Origin: Bacteroidales bacterium
GTDB taxonomy: Bacteria; Bacteroidota; Bacteroidia; Bacteroidales; UBA10428
NCBI GenBank assembly: GCA_016938235.1
Contig: JAFGVA010000058.1
Location: 1-64,000 of the forward strand
DNA length: 64,000 bases
Direction: 5' to 3'
In this document: positions 18,677 through 29,682 of the stretch, piece by piece
Numbering within the stretch: the stretch's first letter is position 1
Layout of the letters: every line of letters starts with the position of its first letter
The notes under the pieces: generated by a model
Databases searched by the model: none
Told to the model about the DNA's origin: nothing
What the model saw: only the letters and a program-made list of their open reading frames with translations
Made by a program: the position numbers and the translations under genes

Positions 18677-20635
18677 ATGAACGAATCAGAGAAAACAAGT
18701 CAGCTGGAAAAAGAAGTTGCTGAGTTAAAAGAAAAGCTTCAAAATTACGAAAGATATAAGGCATTATCAGATGCTTCTTATGAAGCTATTTTTTTATTAG
18801 ACAAGGGTTATTGTGTTGAAGCAAATAATGCAGGTTGTAATCTTTTTGGATACCCCCATGAGGAAATTGTTGGCATGTATGCAACTCATGTAATTGCAGA
18901 AGAATACCGGGAAACAGTTAAAAACAACATTATAAATCAATACCCTGAACCTTATGAAGTTTTAGGTTTAAGAAAAGATGGGAGCAAATTCCAGGCTGAA
19001 ATTCAGGGTAAAAACATTAATTATCAGGGCAGGAACATCAGGGTTACTGCTGTTAGAGATATAACAGAAAGAAAAGCTGCCGAACAGGTTCTAATTGAGA
19101 GTGAGTCGAAGTTCAAGGCTATATTTGAACATGCAGGAGACGGTATAGTTATTGGTGATAATGAAGGAAACATTATTGAGGTAAATGAAGGTTTCTGCAA
19201 GTTGTCGGGTTATGCAAAAGATAATTTGTTAAATCAGCATGTAAAAATTCTTTTCTCAGAATCGACACTAAAAGACAGGCCATTACGTTTTGACTTGCTG
19301 GATATTGGTAAGACATACCTGATTGAAAGGGAAATACAACACAAAGATGGCTCTTTGATTTCCATAGAAATGAACTCAAAACGTTTAAATGAGAAGTATT
19401 ACATTACAATTATAAGGGATCTTACCGAACGTAAAAAGGCAAGTGAAGCCATAGAAAAAAGCAACATTCAGCTTCAGAAAGCCTTAAAGAAAGCCGAAGA
19501 GAGCGATCAACTTAAATCTGAATTCCTGGCAAATATGTCGCATGAAATCCGTACCCCAATGAACGGGGTGGTTGGGTTTGCCGAATTATTAAATGATCCC
19601 TTACTCGATGATTCAAAGAGAAGGCATTACACATCAATAATAATAAACAACAGCAATCAGCTTAAGCGAATAATCGACGACATTCTTGAAATCTCTGTAT
19701 TGGAAACCAGGCAGTCGAATGTTATTCACACCGAAGTAAACCTTAACGATTTATTGCTAGAACTATTTGCTATTTACGATAGCAAGGCGAAAGAAAACAA
19801 AACACCCATTTTTCTGAATAAAGGTCTAAGCGATGATGAGAGTCTTTTATTAACAGATGAAGCCAAATTGAGAAAGGTTTTAGATAATCTTATTGATAAT
19901 GCGCTGCACTATACCTCCGAAGGATACATTGAAATTGGTTACTCCATCTCATCCGATCAGCAAGAATTGGAACTTTATGTAAAAGATACAGGCATTGGCA
20001 TAAGTAAGGACAAACAGGCAATAATATTCGACAGGTTTTCGCAGGCTGACAAGCGGCTTTCAAGAAAATATGGCGGGCTTGGATTAGGTCTTTCAATTGC
20101 TAAAGAAAATGTTGAAATACTTAAAGGAAAGCTTGGTGTAGATTCAGAACCAGGAAAAGGATCCAGGTTTTTCTTCACCATTCCTTTTGAGCCTGTAAAC
20201 AAGAAATTATTTTCGGGAAGCTCCCTTAATAAAACAGATAATGATTCGAATGAGGGTTTATTAACGGTATTAATTGCTGAAGATGAAGAAGTAAATTATT
20301 TATATATCGAAGCACTGCTCAAGCATATGCAATTGGGTGTTGTTATTCACCATGCAAAAAACGGTAAAGAAGCGGTGGATTTTTGCAGGGCGAGCGAAAA
20401 TGTATCTCTGATTCTCATGGATATTAAAATGCCAATTATGGATGGCATACAGGCAACAAAAGAAATTAAAAAGCGCTCTCCCGGTATTAAAATAATAGTT
20501 CAGACTGCTTTTTCTGATTCTGAAAAGAAGAAATTAGCTTTTGATGCCGGATGTGATGCTTATATTACCAAGCCGATAAATAAAACCGAGCTTCAAAAAA
20601 CTATTAACCAGGTATTAAGTTTTGAGAAGGCTTAA
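18677..20635 (+). CDS. hybrid sensor histidine kinase, PAS-PAS-HK-REC
   Basis: About 652 residues from the ATG at 18677, which follows a purine-rich AAGGGG; a GTG at 18659 is possible. Order: short coiled coil (5-25), PAS (30-130), PAS (142-252, each ending in the DxTERKxA linker), coiled coil, HisKA with phosphoacceptor His289 in MSHEIRTPMN, HATPase with VKDTGIGI and GGLGLGLSIAK, then a receiver with phosphoacceptor Asp at about 582 in LMDIKMPIMDG. No membrane segments, so it senses a cytoplasmic cue. No response regulator lies beside it; output should go through a phosphotransfer protein elsewhere. Confidence 0.88.
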   Translation: MNESEKTSQLEKEVAELKEKLQNYERYKALSDASYEAIFLLDKGYCVEANNAGCNLFGYPHEEIVGMYATHVIAEEYRETVKNNIINQYPEPYEVLGLRKDGSKFQAEIQGKNINYQGRNIRVTAVRDITERKAAEQVLIESESKFKAIFEHAGDGIVIGDNEGNIIEVNEGFCKLSGYAKDNLLNQHVKILFSESTLKDRPLRFDLLDIGKTYLIEREIQHKDGSLISIEMNSKRLNEKYYITIIRDLTERKKASEAIEKSNIQLQKALKKAEESDQLKSEFLANMSHEIRTPMNGVVGFAELLNDPLLDDSKRRHYTSIIINNSNQLKRIIDDILEISVLETRQSNVIHTEVNLNDLLLELFAIYDSKAKENKTPIFLNKGLSDDESLLLTDEAKLRKVLDNLIDNALHYTSEGYIEIGYSISSDQQELELYVKDTGIGISKDKQAIIFDRFSQADKRLSRKYGGLGLGLSIAKENVEILKGKLGVDSEPGKGSRFFFTIPFEPVNKKLFSGSSLNKTDNDSNEGLLTVLIAEDEEVNYLYIEALLKHMQLGVVIHHAKNGKEAVDFCRASENVSLILMDIKMPIMDGIQATKEIKKRSPGIKIIVQTAFSDSEKKKLAFDAGCDAYITKPINKTELQKTINQVLSFEKA

Positions 20636-20656
20636 GCCAAATGCTTTAGTTCATAA

Positions 20657-22000
20657 TTATTGAGAGAAGAAAATATCATTTAGTTCATAGATATCATCAG
20701 TGGTGTAGTCCGAGTCAAAATCAAAGAACTTATCGATGGTATTCATTAGCTCCTCGAACGAAATATACTTGTCATTATTTTTATCGACCTCAATGAATTT
20801 TTCCGGTATTTCTCCCAAAGCCGATGATCTGTAGTTGCCATAAGACTCAGGAGTTCTGATATACAAGGGCACATCTTCTCTGGCAACTGCTTTACTCATA
20901 TCAAGTCGGGCAATTAAATCATCCTCCGAAATTTCTACTCCACGTTCATCAACAAAAGCTCCATATCTCGAATGTGGTTCATCGTCCATATAATTCGGGT
21001 AGCCATCGAAATCGTCATCTAAGGGGCAGCCTGCGGTGTCAACCTCAACACCGAAGGGAGTATTCGGGCATTCGTCCCAGCCATCAAAGTATCCATCGCC
21101 ATCTTCATCATCCATCATGGTTCCGTCCCATTCCATTTCCTGGTAGAGTTTCTCCCAGGTTAATGTTTTATCGCTTGAGAATAAATCGAGATGCATAGAC
21201 ACATAGGTAAAAAGGAAGTTGTCGTTTCCGGCTTCACCAATTCTTCCGGTGGTGTTTTCCGGACTAACATGGTCTATCAGGTCAGTAAATACAAAATGGT
21301 AAGAAGCACCTACTCTAAACATCACTCTGTCGGCAAGCCAAAAGTCTAAACCTGCATCAACGGGCACTGCAAAGGCGTATTGTGGATATCTGCCCATTCC
21401 CCAGTCATATTGTCTCAACTGGGTTTCGTAGGTGAAATCGCGCCTGATAAGAGTGGCTGAAGGATCGTTTTCTGGCAGGTTATATATTCCACCATCGTTA
21501 CCATAGTTATATCGCACGTCTTCAAATCCCAGGCTGTCAGTCATCGAATTGAAAGTTAAAGATTCAACGCCAATTGAAATAAATGGATGTACCTTTCTGT
21601 AGGTTTTATAAAAGTGATCAAAATCGTAATTCAGGTTAATTCCAAAAAGCAGAATGTCCGATTTGAAATTCATATTCCTGGTAAGATCTTCAGAAGACCT
21701 TTCATTTCCGGTTAGCGAGCCACCCATAAAAAAGAAGTTAGCCCTTATATTATGCGCATTATCTAAGAATGTTGAAACGTTAACTTTATAGCCAAGTGTG
21801 CCATTAAAAGGAGCCAGGTTTGGATTCTTTACATCGCCCAAAAAATTGAAAGTGCCTATACCGGCTCCAATTACTGGTTTGTATATTGGATTCCAGTTTT
21901 CAACCTCACCACTTAGCATATCTTCAAGGTCGTCCTGGGCAAGCATGCAAGTGCCAGAAAGAAAAATGACCAGAAATATGACACTAAATTTTTTTAACAT
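20657..22000 (-). CDS. outer-membrane beta-barrel protein with TSP3-type calcium repeats and an EF-hand
   Basis: A 447-residue protein with a signal peptide (cleavage after MLAQ). Residues about 35-285 have the alternating, aromatic-rich pattern of an outer-membrane barrel. Residues about 300-345 carry thrombospondin type 3-like Asp-rich repeats (DEDGDGYFDGWDECPNTPFG, DDDFDGYPNYMDD). A textbook 12-residue EF-hand loop (DKNNDKYISFEE) sits at 406-417. The OmpA peptidoglycan-binding domain that normally follows TSP3 repeats is absent. It lies 30 bases after the SPOR-domain gene on the same strand, so both likely form an envelope pair. Confidence 0.7.
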   Translation of the reverse strand: MLKKFSVIFLVIFLSGTCMLAQDDLEDMLSGEVENWNPIYKPVIGAGIGTFNFLGDVKNPNLAPFNGTLGYKVNVSTFLDNAHNIRANFFFMGGSLTGNERSSEDLTRNMNFKSDILLFGINLNYDFDHFYKTYRKVHPFISIGVESLTFNSMTDSLGFEDVRYNYGNDGGIYNLPENDPSATLIRRDFTYETQLRQYDWGMGRYPQYAFAVPVDAGLDFWLADRVMFRVGASYHFVFTDLIDHVSPENTTGRIGEAGNDNFLFTYVSMHLDLFSSDKTLTWEKLYQEMEWDGTMMDDEDGDGYFDGWDECPNTPFGVEVDTAGCPLDDDFDGYPNYMDDEPHSRYGAFVDERGVEISEDDLIARLDMSKAVAREDVPLYIRTPESYGNYRSSALGEIPEKFIEVDKNNDKYISFEELMNTIDKFFDFDSDYTTDDIYELNDIFFSQ

Positions 22001-22030
22001 GTTCTTTTATACGCCTTTTTATGCCAATTG

Positions 22031-23353
22031 TTATTTATACCACTTTTGGTTGGCGACCATCAAAGCTTCCTGCACCGTTATCCGGTTGCCGTTGTTATAT
22101 GCCGAAACAAAAGCATCATCAATTATGGTTGTGTTCCATACATGAACCCTGTAATCTCTGGCTTCTTTGTATGATTGAAAGGAACCAATAGAATATTTGT
22201 GCCATCCTTCATGTATCTCAATCCTTACCTCTTTGTCTAATTTATATTTCTTAAAATATCTTTTTATGTTAACCGGATCATGACCTGCCGCAAGTTGTAC
22301 TCTGTAGTAAATACCTTCTTCGGGTTCTAATTTATACTTGGTATTATTTTTTGTTTGAGATTTAACGGTGATCGGCTTTTCAGTAACCTCACTACCAGTA
22401 TTTGTTTCCGTAGTGTTATAGGCTAATTGTTCATTGTCAATGTTGGCAAGAAGATTACTTAGTTCTTCAGCGGTAGATATTTGAGCTAATTCCTGTCCGG
22501 TTTGCTTAATATCTATACTTACAGTTTTTGCCTCTTCGAGATAAGAAAATTTACCAAAAAGCATGGGGGCTCGAACTGAAGAGTTTGTTGGTGTCAGCTT
22601 ATATGAAACAAGAAAGAATGAGGAGGCTGGCAGATTCATCCACAGGAATTTGGCGGTTCTGTTCTTTGAAGTAAAAATAGCATCACGTTCGTTAATAACC
22701 TCAGCAACATAACCATTCGGAATGTTTTCTTCAATCTTTGCAAACTTTTCTTTTCGTTCTTTACTAACAAGAATATTTACAATATAACTTTTCCCGTCGG
22801 CTTGTAACTTGGGGGCCTGACGTATACATGCAATTTGAGGGTCAGAACCTGCTGGGGCAATGTATGGAATTACTAATCTTTCAAAATCGGCTATATCAAC
22901 AATAAGAGATGGATCAATGTTTGGTGAGGGCAAAATAGTAATATTATTGCTCTGAACGTTTACAGAACGTCGCTCATTTTCTTCGATATACGAAAATTTA
23001 CCTCCAATTGAGAATGTGCCTTTTAAACGGGGGTCAACTTTAATTTTATAGCTTACCGTGAATTGCTCTTCGTCAGGCATTCTTAACCAGATAAACCTGG
23101 CGCGTTTGTCCGAAAAATCAAAGTCGGCATTCGAAGTTTCAATAGATTTAGCGGTAAGGCCTGCCGGAAGGTCTTGTAACAAGCGCGAAAAAGCCGACAG
23201 GTCACCTTTGTTAATCGTTACCTGAACCTGAAATTCATTGCCTGCAACAACTTCTGTCGGGGCTGAAATGTTGACACCAACATCCCCCTGAAACAGTATT
23301 TTTAAAACTACTGCAACCAACAAATTGGCATATGGTGCAAACAGTCTAATCAT
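22031..23353 (-). CDS. exported protein with two related Ig-like domains and a SPOR-like C-terminus
   Basis: A 440-residue protein with an N-terminal hydrophobic signal. Two homologous segments are visible: about 28-140 and 165-280, sharing the pattern GLTAKSIE...FIWLRMP...VSYKIKV...GKFSYIEE / GYVAEVIN...FLWMNLP...VSYKLTP...GKFSYLEE. They look like secreted Ig-like/DUF11-type modules. The last about 90 residues (YYRVQLAAGH...KYSIGSFQSYKEARDYR) match the SPOR pattern of peptidoglycan-binding domains. It is the first gene of a two-gene operon with the barrel protein and may tether it to the cell wall; that is inference. Confidence 0.6.
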   Translation of the reverse strand: MIRLFAPYANLLVAVVLKILFQGDVGVNISAPTEVVAGNEFQVQVTINKGDLSAFSRLLQDLPAGLTAKSIETSNADFDFSDKRARFIWLRMPDEEQFTVSYKIKVDPRLKGTFSIGGKFSYIEENERRSVNVQSNNITILPSPNIDPSLIVDIADFERLVIPYIAPAGSDPQIACIRQAPKLQADGKSYIVNILVSKERKEKFAKIEENIPNGYVAEVINERDAIFTSKNRTAKFLWMNLPASSFFLVSYKLTPTNSSVRAPMLFGKFSYLEEAKTVSIDIKQTGQELAQISTAEELSNLLANIDNEQLAYNTTETNTGSEVTEKPITVKSQTKNNTKYKLEPEEGIYYRVQLAAGHDPVNIKRYFKKYKLDKEVRIEIHEGWHKYSIGSFQSYKEARDYRVHVWNTTIIDDAFVSAYNNGNRITVQEALMVANQKWYK

Positions 23354-23432
23354 CAGGCATTTGTATTTTAATATAATTAAAAATAAGCATTTAGTTCATA
23401 CCTCAAAAATGCCTGTATATTATTTAGTACAC

Positions 23433-23440
23433 CAAATTTA
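23433..23440 (-). promoter_or_regulatory. -7 element for the SPOR/barrel operon
   Basis: The minus strand reads TAAATTTG, an exact TAnnTTTG, 80 bases before the first gene. A -33 element is not evident. Confidence 0.35.
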
Positions 23441-23525
23441 ATATAAATGACTGAGAATAAATAATATAAGATTGTTAATTACTTTTTTTATTTTCCCCGT
23501 CTATCCTGCTTTAATCCTGCTATTA

Positions 23526-24242
23526 TCAGAAGTTTGGACTGAGTAGGTACTTCGTATAGAAATTATCGATTTGCTCAACAGCTTCTTCGGCAGTATCAAC
23601 CAGTACAAATAAATCCATATCTTCCGGGCTGATGTTTTTTTCTTGTTCGAGCATAGTGTTTCTAATCCATTCCACAAGTCCCTTCCAGTAAGTTTTGTCA
23701 GCAAGAATAATTGGGAAGCGGCCAATTTTTTCTGTTTGAATGAGCGTTAATGCTTCAAAAAGTTCATCAAAAGTTCCAAATCCACCGGGTAACACAATAA
23801 AGCCCTGAGCATATTTCATAAACATAACCTTACGAACAAAAAAGTGATCGAAAGTTATCAGCTTATCATTATCAATAAAGAAATTAGGTTCCTGTTCAAA
23901 AGGCAGATCAATATTGATACCTACCGAACGCCCTTTTCCTCTTTTAGCACCTAAATTTCCGGCCTCCATTATTCCGGGTCCGCCACCGGTAATAACACCA
24001 TAACCGTGCTGAGTGAGCTGGTAAGCTATTTCTTCAGCCAGTTTATAATATTTGGTTCCTGGTTCAGTGCGTGCCGAACCAAATATTGAAACACAAGGGC
24101 CTATTCTGGCAAGCTTTTCAAAACCCTCAACAAATTCCGACATAATTTTGAAAATCTTCCAACTGTCTGAGGTTTGAATTTCGTTCCAGTCTTTTGGTTT
24201 AAAGGCCTGTCTTATTTTTTCTTCGCTTTTAGAGTTGTCCAT
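23526..24242 (-). CDS. LOG family protein (TIGR00730)
   Basis: A 238-residue Rossmann-like protein. The family motifs GGGPGIMEA (86-94) and PGGFGTFDE (152-160) are intact. Characterised members are cytokinin-type nucleoside 5'-monophosphate phosphoribohydrolases, which cut AMP-like nucleotides into base and ribose 5-phosphate; older names call them lysine decarboxylases wrongly. It is the last gene after mltD-uvrA on the same strand, 70 bases from uvrA. Confidence 0.85.
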   Translation of the reverse strand: MDNSKSEEKIRQAFKPKDWNEIQTSDSWKIFKIMSEFVEGFEKLARIGPCVSIFGSARTEPGTKYYKLAEEIAYQLTQHGYGVITGGGPGIMEAGNLGAKRGKGRSVGINIDLPFEQEPNFFIDNDKLITFDHFFVRKVMFMKYAQGFIVLPGGFGTFDELFEALTLIQTEKIGRFPIILADKTYWKGLVEWIRNTMLEQEKNISPEDMDLFVLVDTAEEAVEQIDNFYTKYLLSPNF

Positions 24243-24312
24243 TACTTCAAATCAAAAATTAAGGTTGTAAGATATAAAGTTCTTTTATATTGAAGCAGAT
24301 AATTTTTCAACT

Positions 24313-27159
24313 TTAATTCTTAGCAGCTGTATCAAGCTCAGCTTTAAGAAATTTTGCTGTATAACTAATATTCTGGTTCATAATATCTTCTGGTGTTCCT
24401 TCTGCCAGAATTTCGCCACCTCCCTGGCCTCCTTCTTTTCCCATGTCGATAATATGGTCGGCTACTTTTATAACATCCAGGTTATGTTCAATTACTACAA
24501 CCGTATTTCCCTTGTTTACCAGCTTGTTTAATACCTCAAGCAATACCCTTATGTCCTCAAAATGCAAGCCGGTTGTAGGTTCATCAAGAATATAAAGCGT
24601 TTTGCCTGTATCGCGTTTTGCAAGCTCCGATGCTAATTTCACACGTTGACTTTCGCCTCCCGAAAGGGTAGTTGATGGTTGACCCAAAGTGATATATCCA
24701 AGTCCGACTTTCTGAATAGTTTTAATTTTTTTAATAATTGACGGAATATTTTCAAAAAAGTCAACAGCCTGGTTAATTGTCATGTCAAGCACATCACTTA
24801 TTGATCGGCCTTTGTACTTAACTTCAAGAGTTTCGCGGTTGTATCTTTTGCCGGCACAATCTTTACAAACTACGTATACATCGGGCAGAAAATTCATTTC
24901 AATGGTTTGAACTCCTGCACCCTGACAGGTTTCACACCTTCCCCCCTTTACATTAAAGGAGAACCTGCCGGGCTTATATCCCCTTATTTTGGCTTCTCTT
25001 GTCTGGGTGAAAAGATTACGAATATCTGAAAACACACCGGTATAGGTTGCCGGATTCGATCTTGGTGTTCTTCCCAGAGGTGATTGGTCAACGTCAATTA
25101 CTTTATCGATGTGCTCAAGCCCTTGAATGCTTTTATAGGGCAAAATTTCATACTTTGAACGATAAAAGTGCTGACTTAAAATAGGGTAAAGGGTTTCATT
25201 AATAACTGAAGATTTTCCGCTTCCCGACACTCCTGTTACGCAAATAAGTTTACCAAGAGGAATCTTTAAGTCAACATTTTTCAGATTATGGCCCGTGGCC
25301 CCTTTCAGTTCAATAAATTTTCCGGTGCCTTCTCTTCTGCACTCAGGTATTTCAATGTTCTTATCGCCATTAATATACGATGCCGTGAGTCCCTTCGATT
25401 TTAAAATATTTTGCGGTTCACCCTGGAAAACAACCTCGCCACCGTGTCTGCCGGCATGTGGTCCCAAATCAATCAGGTAATCTGCCGAAAGCATCATTTC
25501 CTTATCGTGTTCCACTACAATAATTGAATTGCCGGAATCACGTAAAATTTTTAATGCATTAATTAGTTTTTCATTATCGCGTTGGTGAAGTCCAATACTG
25601 GGTTCGTCGAGAATGTATAAAACATTTACCAGCTGAGAACCAATTTGGGTTGCAAGGCGAATACGCTGACTTTCGCCACCGGATAAACTACGCGAAGGCA
25701 TGTTTAAAGACAGATAGTACAATCCCACATCGAGCAAAAAATTCACTCTTGTTCGAAGTTCCTTTAATATCTCGGATGCAATTTTTAACTGGCGTTCATC
25801 TAAATTCCCATCAACATTATCTAACCATTTTGATAGTTCCGAAATATCCATTGAGGCTAATTCGGCAATGTTTTTATCATGAATCCTGAATTGTAAAGCT
25901 TCTTTCTTTAAGCGCTTACCATGACATTCGTCGCAGGTAACTTTTTTAACAAATTGTTGGGCCCAGCCTAATTCTTTAGAATTATTATCGTTGTTATTCT
26001 GCAGGTTATTAATGTAATTTACTACTCCTTCGAAACTCAGGAAATAGTTTGATGAGCTGCCCAAAGGGGTGTTCTCCAGCTTAAAGGGCTCTTCGGAACC
26101 ATAAAGAATGATATTCAATGCATCATCGGGAATAGAATCCACCGAATCGGCCAGATCGAAATTATATTTTCGTGCTATTGCTTCAAGTTGCCAGAAAATG
26201 AGCGAATTTTTATATGCTCCCAGAGGCTCGATGGCTCCCTTTTTAATGCTCTTCTTTTTGTTGGGTATAATTTTACTTATATCTACCTCACTTACAACAC
26301 CCAGACCATTACATTTAGGGCATGCTCCCTGTGGAGAATTAAATGAAAAAGAATGCGGAGCAGGTTCATTATATGAGATGCCCGACGTGGGGCACATAAG
26401 TTGCTTGCTGTAATGCCTTACCTCCTTAGACTCTTTATTCATGAGCATGATGCTTCCCTTACCATGTTTCATGGCTTCATCAATCGATTTCTTTAAACGT
26501 TTTACATCGGCTTCGCTTTCAGTAACTATAAGCTTGTCAACAACAATTTCGATGCTATGGTTTTTGTATCGATCGACTCTTAAGCCATGCTTTATTTCAA
26601 CAATTTCACCATCGATGCGAACGTTCAAATAACCTTTTCGAAGAATCTGTTCAAAGAGCTCCTTATAGTGACCTTTTCTGTTTTTTACAATCGGGGCCAG
26701 AATATATACTCCTTTTGAAATAAACTGTTTGTTTATCAGGTCAAGAATCTGGTCGTCGGTATATTTCACCATTTTTTCACCGGTAACATAAGAATAGGCA
26801 TGTCCGGCGCGGGCAAACAGCAGCCTGAGAAAGTCATATATTTCGGTTGTTGTACCAACTGTTGAACGTGGATTCTTGTTGGTGGTTTTTTGTTCGATGC
26901 TTATAACAGGGCTTAAACCTGTAATTTTATCCACATCAGGTCGCTCCATGTTACCCAAAAACTGGCGTGCATAAGCCGAAAGTGTCTCAATATATCTTCT
27001 TTGTCCTTCGGCATATATTGTATCAAATGCAAGGCTTGATTTTCCGCTGCCACTTAAGCCGGTAATTACTGTTAGTTTATCCCGGGGAATTGTAACATCT
27101 ATATTTTTCAGATTGTGTACCCTGGCACCATATACGCTGATAGTATTCTCGCTTTCCAT
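24313..27159 (-). CDS. uvrA: excinuclease ABC subunit A
   Basis: A 948-residue DNA-damage recognition ATPase of nucleotide excision repair. Two ABC modules are present, with Walker [10 protein letters not shown] (34-42) and GVSGSGKSS, signatures [12 protein letters not shown] and [12 protein letters not shown], and Walker B segments [10 protein letters not shown] and [10 protein letters not shown]. Zinc modules (CPxxG...CPKCNG and CETCQG...CKDC) are in place. It lies 21 bases after mltD. Bacteroidota often have several UvrA copies; this one looks complete and canonical. Confidence 0.96.
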   Translation of the reverse strand: MESENTISVYGARVHNLKNIDVTIPRDKLTVITGLSGSGKSSLAFDTIYAEGQRRYIETLSAYARQFLGNMERPDVDKITGLSPVISIEQKTTNKNPRSTVGTTTEIYDFLRLLFARAGHAYSYVTGEKMVKYTDDQILDLINKQFISKGVYILAPIVKNRKGHYKELFEQILRKGYLNVRIDGEIVEIKHGLRVDRYKNHSIEIVVDKLIVTESEADVKRLKKSIDEAMKHGKGSIMLMNKESKEVRHYSKQLMCPTSGISYNEPAPHSFSFNSPQGACPKCNGLGVVSEVDISKIIPNKKKSIKKGAIEPLGAYKNSLIFWQLEAIARKYNFDLADSVDSIPDDALNIILYGSEEPFKLENTPLGSSSNYFLSFEGVVNYINNLQNNNDNNSKELGWAQQFVKKVTCDECHGKRLKKEALQFRIHDKNIAELASMDISELSKWLDNVDGNLDERQLKIASEILKELRTRVNFLLDVGLYYLSLNMPSRSLSGGESQRIRLATQIGSQLVNVLYILDEPSIGLHQRDNEKLINALKILRDSGNSIIVVEHDKEMMLSADYLIDLGPHAGRHGGEVVFQGEPQNILKSKGLTASYINGDKNIEIPECRREGTGKFIELKGATGHNLKNVDLKIPLGKLICVTGVSGSGKSSVINETLYPILSQHFYRSKYEILPYKSIQGLEHIDKVIDVDQSPLGRTPRSNPATYTGVFSDIRNLFTQTREAKIRGYKPGRFSFNVKGGRCETCQGAGVQTIEMNFLPDVYVVCKDCAGKRYNRETLEVKYKGRSISDVLDMTINQAVDFFENIPSIIKKIKTIQKVGLGYITLGQPSTTLSGGESQRVKLASELAKRDTGKTLYILDEPTTGLHFEDIRVLLEVLNKLVNKGNTVVVIEHNLDVIKVADHIIDMGKEGGQGGGEILAEGTPEDIMNQNISYTAKFLKAELDTAAKN

Positions 27160-27180
27160 AGATTTTCTAAATTACCAGAC

Positions 27181-28119
27181 TTATTTTGTCTCTCTGGCAT
27201 TTCTTTTGGGTATTCTTATTGTATAGGTTTTACCGGTTTTATTACTTAGCTTTTCAACCCTCAGCCAGGGATTAAGAAATTTAATAAGCTTGTAATTGGT
27301 ATTATGTTCATGAGCAAAGTCGGCCCAGCTTTCAACAGGCACATCAATATCAATTTCTTTGTAGGGTATAACTTGATATCTCTTTTCAACAGGCATAATG
27401 AATCCATATTTTTCAGGATTCTCAAAAACCAGCTTAAAGGCTAATGCTCTGTAAACATATCTTGCAGTTTCTTCATTGAAAAGCAGGTCGTAATAGTTAT
27501 TTTCTTTTTGTTTTTCAATTTGCCTGTCAACGCCTCTTCTGCCAACATTGTAAGAAGCAGCAGCCAGTGTCCATGACTGGTACCTATCGAATGATTCCTG
27601 AAAATACTTACAGGCTGCAACAGTTGATTTTTCAATATGATATCGTTCATCAACCTCTTCATTTATTTCCAGTCCGTAATCTTTGGCTGTGCCTTCCAAT
27701 AATTGCCAGAAACCTGTGGCACCGGCAGGCGAAACAACATTTTGTAATCCGCTTTCTGCAATGGCAAGGTATTTAAAGTCGTCGGGTATGTTATTCTGTT
27801 GCAGAATGGGTTCAATTTCGGGAAAATACCTGTTTGCTCTTTGAATTAGCCAGATTGTTTGGGAGTGCCAATACATATTAACCGTTAATTCGCGCTCCAG
27901 GCTTTCCTTAACATCAAAATATTCAACCGGAACCCTTTCAAAGCAAAAATCTATGGTGTCTGGCAGTATAGGTGTACTTGCAATAAAAGGAACAGTATTT
28001 ACTGTTTCTTCCATCATGTCAATTCTTGAAGCTTTAAGAATAAGAAAAGCTACAATTAAAATAAATGTTCCGGTAATATACCAATGCGGTGCAAGGTGTT
28101 TTGATTTATTGTTACTCAT
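27181..28119 (-). CDS. mltD: membrane-anchored lytic transglycosylase
   Basis: A 312-residue protein with a short cytoplasmic tail, one membrane helix (about 12-30) and an SLT-type lytic transglycosylase domain. Glu122 in [10 protein letters not shown] is the catalytic acid; [13 protein letters not shown] and AAASYNVG complete the family motifs. The C-terminal part resembles a degenerate LysM repeat ([11 protein letters not shown]...[12 protein letters not shown]). It cleaves peptidoglycan to 1,6-anhydro products for wall remodelling. The gene symbol is by domain similarity only. Confidence 0.82.
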   Translation of the reverse strand: MSNNKSKHLAPHWYITGTFILIVAFLILKASRIDMMEETVNTVPFIASTPILPDTIDFCFERVPVEYFDVKESLERELTVNMYWHSQTIWLIQRANRYFPEIEPILQQNNIPDDFKYLAIAESGLQNVVSPAGATGFWQLLEGTAKDYGLEINEEVDERYHIEKSTVAACKYFQESFDRYQSWTLAAASYNVGRRGVDRQIEKQKENNYYDLLFNEETARYVYRALAFKLVFENPEKYGFIMPVEKRYQVIPYKEIDIDVPVESWADFAHEHNTNYKLIKFLNPWLRVEKLSNKTGKTYTIRIPKRNARETK

Positions 28120-28195
28120 CCTGGGATCCCCTTTTCAATATCAACTCATAACCGGGCTTATTTATTTGCACAGTTATCTTTTCTAAACAAGTACA

Positions 28196-28229
28196 CAAAA
28201 ATAGATAAAATTGAACATAGCTGCTCAAT
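28196..28229 (-). promoter_or_regulatory. promoter of the mltD-uvrA-LOG operon
   Basis: On the minus strand TATTTTTG (28203-28196) is an exact TAnnTTTG; ATTG (28229-28226) lies 22 bases upstream as a weak -33. The mltD start is about 77 bases downstream. Confidence 0.4.
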
Positions 28230-28263
28230 TTAATATCCACAAATAAACAGGTTTTTATTTTTG

Positions 28264-29679
28264 TCAGAATGAATATTTTATTCCTGAAAATACGCCCAGA
28301 GAGTAGGGGTGCAAATCAATATAATCGCCATAGAGTTGATTATTCAGGAAATATTTGAACTGGGGTTCGAGCGACATAACAAGCGTACCCGATAGTTCAT
28401 AACTAAAACCTAAACCTAATGTACTACTGTAATTTACAGTGTTTACATCGGCAGTTTCGAAATTAGTGTAATTATCTTTTGTATTAAAAGCAACCTTATT
28501 CGAAATCAAAACATTGGTACTGAATCCACCAATAAGTTTCAGCGCCAGTTTTCTATCAATTATAGCATAGCGTGCTAAAAAGGGGATTTCAATATACTCA
28601 TAGTTCCTCCATGCCGGCATGTTTGTTGCCGGGTAACTATTGTAGTTGTTTAAATCTTCGTTACTGCTGCCTATTGCATCTGTGCTGTTTTTTGCAACTA
28701 TTTTCACTGATGAATTAGGGAACATAAATTTTGAACTTCCATCAAGTCTTGCCGTGTTATTGGCATATGAAATGGATGTTGGGTCTGCAATATTAGTAGA
28801 ATAATTGGGAATAGCCTCCTGTTCAATTCCCAGTTTAGAATAATATATACCTGATTGAATTGAAAACCTGCTTGCTGTTTGATATTCTACCTGCACTCCC
28901 CCGGTAAATGAAACTATTCCTGATTCACTACTGTTGTTTGGAGCAAGTGCTTGTTCTGAATAATAATCAGAAGAAAGCGTTCTGTATGAATATTGTGGTC
29001 CGGCCTGACCGCCAATCAGCCATTTGCCATCGTTTAAGCTGCTGCCCTTCTCTTCAGAGCCCCAAACAAGATTTTCCTGAGCTTCAGTCGCATTGTTTTG
29101 ATATTCGTTTGAAACAGTTTCTTCGGTAATAAAGATTTCATCTGAACTTTCTGATACCGACTCGCTGTTTGGAGAAATTGGCTGCGGCACTGTTTGGTTG
29201 TTATTTAATGAAGAAACAACAGCAAATTCATTATTTTCGGCGATAATACTGTTTTCTTTATTATTCTTTTCTTCACTTTTTGCATAAACAGTTTGTTTAA
29301 GCTTTGAGTCAGTTTTTTTATTCTCCTGTTTAGCTAATTTTCTGTTTTGTTGATGAATTGAATTTACCCGTTCACCATTAGCTTTAATTAATGCCGATTC
29401 AGGTTTATGTTCAAGAGCAGGATTATTCACATCAGTATCAGTAACAGTTTCGACCGAAGAGGGTTGATTGAAGAATAAATAACCTGCAATACCAGCTGTT
29501 GCAAGGAACAGGGCAATGCCAGCAGCAATTTTCCAAAAATTAAAAAGCACAACTTTCTTAGCTGAAGATTGGCTTAATACCATGGCAATATTTTCCCAGG
29601 CTCCTTCAGGGAGCTCCGGAGAAAAGTTCTTTAGTTCCTCTTCAAACAATTTATCAATATTTTCAAACTTATCACTCAT
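28264..29679 (-). CDS. predicted dual-membrane-spanning anti-sigma factor (cytoplasmic domain, TM helix, periplasmic linker, outer-membrane barrel)
   Basis: A 471-residue protein placed three bases after an ECF sigma gene. Residues 1-45 are cytoplasmic and helical (FEEELKNFSPELPEGAWENI), like the short sigma-binding segment of Bacteroidota anti-sigma factors. Residues 47-70 form one inner-membrane helix. Residues 71-215 are low-complexity, rich in Asn, Ser, Lys and Glu, long enough to cross the periplasm. Residues 219-471 are an outer-membrane barrel with aromatic alternating strands and the C-terminal GIKYSF ending in Phe, the usual BAM signal. There is no cleavable signal peptide. This layout matches the Dma class of anti-sigma factors reported in Bacteroides thetaiotaomicron. 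A plain porin-like reading does not explain the TM helix and N-terminus. Confidence 0.75.
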   Translation of the reverse strand: MSDKFENIDKLFEEELKNFSPELPEGAWENIAMVLSQSSAKKVVLFNFWKIAAGIALFLATAGIAGYLFFNQPSSVETVTDTDVNNPALEHKPESALIKANGERVNSIHQQNRKLAKQENKKTDSKLKQTVYAKSEEKNNKENSIIAENNEFAVVSSLNNNQTVPQPISPNSESVSESSDEIFITEETVSNEYQNNATEAQENLVWGSEEKGSSLNDGKWLIGGQAGPQYSYRTLSSDYYSEQALAPNNSSESGIVSFTGGVQVEYQTASRFSIQSGIYYSKLGIEQEAIPNYSTNIADPTSISYANNTARLDGSSKFMFPNSSVKIVAKNSTDAIGSSNEDLNNYNSYPATNMPAWRNYEYIEIPFLARYAIIDRKLALKLIGGFSTNVLISNKVAFNTKDNYTNFETADVNTVNYSSTLGLGFSYELSGTLVMSLEPQFKYFLNNQLYGDYIDLHPYSLGVFSGIKYSF

Positions 29680-29682
29680 TTT

